Below the pieces are notes generated by a model that saw only the letters and a list, made by a program, of their open reading frames with translations, searched no databases and was not told the origin of the DNA. Shown piece by piece: positions 60,850-64,000 of a DNA stretch of 64,000 bases. The stretch is from assembly GCF_030463565.1 (NCBI RefSeq), contig NC_134643.1:2180001-2244000 (forward strand), read 5' to 3'. How positions within the stretch are numbered: position 1 is the stretch's first letter; each line of letters opens with the position of its first letter. A program made the translations under genes and the position numbers. This DNA is from Pelecanus crispus. Taxonomy: Eukaryota > Chordata > Aves > Pelecaniformes > Pelecanidae.

Positions 60850-63781
60850 CGGTGCCTCTCCCCATTCAGAAGGAAAAAAGGAGGGGGAAAAAAAAGACGT
60901 CTGAACCCGACAGCCTGGTGAGAGTCACCCAAAAACTGGGCTGTTGCCAACGCCGGGACTTTGCAGGATCACGCAGACATGCTTTTCCTCTGCTCCTCCA
61001 GGTAGCCAGGCACTTGGTGCAAGGATATTTTAAATGCAAAGTTTTTTATGCCCCCTAAGGATGCCTGTTGGGGATTTTGGCATTGATTAACAGTGTTATC
61101 CTAATCGATGTGTTTCTATTCAAAGAATGGGGCTGGTGCAGCACCTTGGCAGGGTTTTGCTCCAGGACAGTGCTCATAACCCCCATCGTCAGCAGTGACA
61201 GACTTGCTCCGCTCACACTGCTCTGCCCTCTGCCTGCTTTTCCATCTCTGGGAGGTTTTTCTCCTCCCATGCGGGCAGGGAAACCCCTGGAAGATTGAAA
61301 TTTTGGGGAACTTCTTCCAGGATGTGGTGGCACGGTCCCAGGTGGAACATTTGAAGAGGGGGGTAAGGATAATATGTGTCTTGAACAAAACCCCCTCAAA
61401 CTCCCCAAACCCACTAAGATCCAGCAGAATTAACTCAGTTTGCCCCAAGACAGCAGCCAGGCAGGAAAACCCCCAATCTGGTGTCCCAGGACCACTCTGG
61501 TCCTGGTGTGGTCAGAGAGAGGTCTCCTGTGATGCCCCGTGGCACTGGTTTGCAAGCAAAAGTGTTCTGTGCTACAAAGAGGGTGGGGATGGAGATCTCC
61601 CTGCTGGAAACAGGGGTTGCTCCATGTGATCTGGGGCTGAGACACCCAAAGGTGTCAGGTCTCTGGTGGAGGGTCCCTCCAATGGCCAATGCAGATTTGT
61701 GGCTGGGCTGGGGGCTCCTGGTGGCCCCAGGACCCTGCTCAGCCCTGCCTGCTTATCAGAGCTCCTCTCTGAAACCTGCTTTGAAATGCCATCACCACCT
61801 TCTTCTAGCAAAAGCCTTGTGGGGTGCAGTTATCCCTGGAAAGGGGAAAATCCTACCAAAGTGGGGAAAATCCTCTGAGCAACCCCACAAAACGTTAACA
61901 GCAGCCACTAGTGACCCAGGATGGGCTCCGAGTTAGGATGGGGAGATATTCTTGCTCCTGGACCGCACACCAGCGATGGTCACAGCAGCTCCTTTGGAGA
62001 AAAGGAGCCATGACTTGGATAAGCATCTGTGAGTTCCTGAAAATGCTGGCCGTTGTCTGAGAGGCGGCGACTGGTAACAGCGAGATCTCCCCTTTGGATC
62101 CTGGATAGAGGGTTCTCCCCTTAATCACCTCCAGCTGTTGGCTGAGACACATCAGGGTCCACCGCTCCAGCAGTTCACTCCTCCCTCATTTTCATTTGAA
62201 GCTTTCAAATGAAGCTTTTCTCCTGGACTGACTTTTTCCCTTTCCCCTCCCTCACTGAGACCTGGAATGCAGTTTGGTTATCCAAATCTTTGGAGCCTTT
62301 GGTAGTATTTTTGGGCAAGCAAATCCGCTCGCAGAGTTCAAAGCAAAGAGCTGGGTGGGAAACTCTGTTAAAGGGACTTCTTCCCAGAAAGAGTGAGGGA
62401 AATCACAGTCTGACACCCCCGCCCCTGTCCTCACTCCTCGCCCTCTGGCAAATGCTCGTGGGCTCGTTTATTGCAGAGGGATGAGCTTTCTCCAAGGGCT
62501 GCATGGTCCCTGGACCCGATGAAACCCTTGAGCTCATGCTCTGTGGTGAGGAGGCAGTGATAGATGAGAGCTATTTCCAACCCATCCCCCGTGGTGGACA
62601 TCCATTAAAAATAATTTCCCCTTGCACTCATTGCAGATGCCTGAGTGCTGATTCTCAGCAACCTTTGGCTTCACCCCACGTGGCTTGTGTCCTGCCTTTC
62701 CTTGACCTCCATGGGGCAAGGGGTAAGAAGGGCTTGAGTCAGCATTGTTACTGGGTAGCTGAATTAGTGCTGGTGGACCAGGTGGCATTGCAGGTCAGGG
62801 CCTGAAGCTTGGCAGAAGGCATCTAAAGCTTTTTGAAATATATGCAGTTCCTTGGGTGGTGCTAAGCTCCACCCCAGTTTGGTTCAACCCAGGTTTGACT
62901 ACCCATGGAAGAAGGCTTTGTGCCTGGGGTGGACAGTGAGGGCTTCACCAGTGTTTCTCTCCTGTCATGCCTCCTTGGAGAGATGTGTTTTGTATCTTCT
63001 TGCTCCCTGAGGGCTACAGATATTGACTGTGGTCCTTGTGGAAAGCTCAGGAGACCCTTGGACCCTGTTTGGCTCAGACACTGATAGCCCTGCATGCTTC
63101 AGAGCAGGTTAGGGACCCACCTCCCCCAATTTTGTTGGTCTGGGGATGGAAGAAGGGGACTGAGCATGTAAATACATGTGGGATGGGAGCTCTGGGTGCT
63201 GACCTGGCCAATGGGTGCTTCATGAAAGGTGTGTGGGCACTCAGAAAGTGGGTGCCCCTCTGCCTACTGGAGCGGGATGACGCCACCTCTGCCTTGGCTT
63301 CTCATCCTGTTGGGGTAGAGAACACTTTAAAAGGCTCAGGGGAACCACTGGAAATGCCTCTGGTAGTGTTTGGGACTCACTTGTCACCTGCTCAGAGGAC
63401 ATCAGCTGAGGACTATAAAAGACGTGGAAAGGTTATTGCTTCTGGCACAGGGCATGGGTCTGGCATCTCCTAGCCCCAGAGGTAGGGCAAAACTGGTACC
63501 CTAGAAATCAAGGTCTGGTGCACCCCTCTGACACAAGGACTTGGTGTCCCTGATCACCTCCAGGGGTTTCAGGTCTTCAGGACAAAACTGAAGCCCTGCT
63601 ATTGCCAAAATCACTGGGAACCTGTGATTCAGGTACCTGAGGAACAGAATATAGGTTAGGGAAAAGCGTGATGTCAAAATAGATTATTTAAGCCACCCTA
63701 AAGCCCACTCTCTCCCAGAAGTGGTGGGGTCTTTAACTTATTTCAATACACCTCCGAAGTGAATTAAACTATATGAAGACC
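60850..63781. other. Upstream of UCN3, no gene recognised
   Basis: Only short open frames (up to about 150 codons) occur, none resembling a known protein. No repeat family was recognised before the LTR at 63782. Confidence 0.5.
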
Positions 63782-64000
63782 TGTGGTGGGTTGACCTTGG
63801 CTGGACACCAGGTGCTCACCAAGCCGCTCTATCACTCCCCTCCTCAGCAGGACAGGGCAGGGAGAAAATAAGATGGAAAAAACCCTTGTGGGTCAAGATA
63901 AAGGCAGTTTAATAAAGTAAAAGCAAAGGCCATGCATAGAAGCAAAGGAAAACAAGAGATTTATTCTCTATTTCCCATCAGCAGGTGATGCCCAGTCACT
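63782..64000 (+). mobile_element. LTR start, truncated by window end
   Basis: Begins TGTGGTGGGTTGACCTTGGC and continues with GCCGCTCTATCACTCCCC, an AGTTTAATAAAGTAAAAGCAA block and GATTTATTCTCTATTTCCCA. This is the 5' end of another avian ERV LTR, related at its start to the element at 52769 but different after about 100 bp. The rest lies outside the window, so whether it is solo or full-length cannot be told. The 5 bases before it are AGACC. Confidence 0.8.

Overview
The window reads as vertebrate nuclear DNA, most likely from a bird (probably Neoaves). It has long introns with GT/AG boundaries, one strong CpG-island promoter, a CR1 LINE 3' end of avian type, and solo LTRs that I recognise by eye as avian ERV families. 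There are no bacterial-style operons. Three gene families are identifiable from sequence: NET1 (first coding exon only), a pair of alpha-tubulins (one TUBAL3), and UCN3. The order and strands NET1(-), TUBAL3(+), UCN3(-) are the mirror image of human 10p15.1 (UCN3+, TUBAL3-, NET1+), which supports all three calls.

Layout. 1-22574 is taken to be the first intron of NET1, which is transcribed leftwards. It holds a 101-bp tandem duplication, a perfect 20-bp palindrome, an old CR1/L3-like tail, an avian CR1 fragment, and a degenerate ~55-bp minisatellite beside the first exon. 22450-23200 is a CpG island with NET1 coding exon 1 (22575-22708) and a GC-box/CCAAT/YY1/RFX-like promoter. 23200-35440 is mostly unremarkable, with one perfect palindrome, an LTR (26931-28309, minus) carrying a 48-bp internal minisatellite, and a CR1 remnant. 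35443-42195 is TUBAL3 on the plus strand (4 exons). 46480-50817 is a second alpha-tubulin on the minus strand (4 exons), convergent with the first. Their last coding exons are about 98.7% identical, while exon 3 is only about 86% identical, which is a clear gene-conversion signature.

52098-54098 holds two solo LTRs 96 bp apart, each with a perfect 5-bp target-site duplication. 56165-60850 is UCN3 on the minus strand: the whole coding sequence lies in exon 2, with a proposed non-coding exon 1, TATA box and CRE-like site near 60.56-60.84 kb. Its intron contains a 55-bp, seven-copy minisatellite. From 63782 a further LTR runs off the end of the window.

The genes do not form a pathway. NET1 is a RhoA guanine-nucleotide exchange factor, the tubulins build microtubules, and UCN3 is a secreted CRF-family peptide ligand. 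Most other open frames are short and random, or come from repeats and CpG-rich DNA. No previously undescribed system is evident. The most informative signal is the localized homogenisation of the inverted tubulin pair, combined with divergence of the luminal K40 loop and the C-terminal tail.
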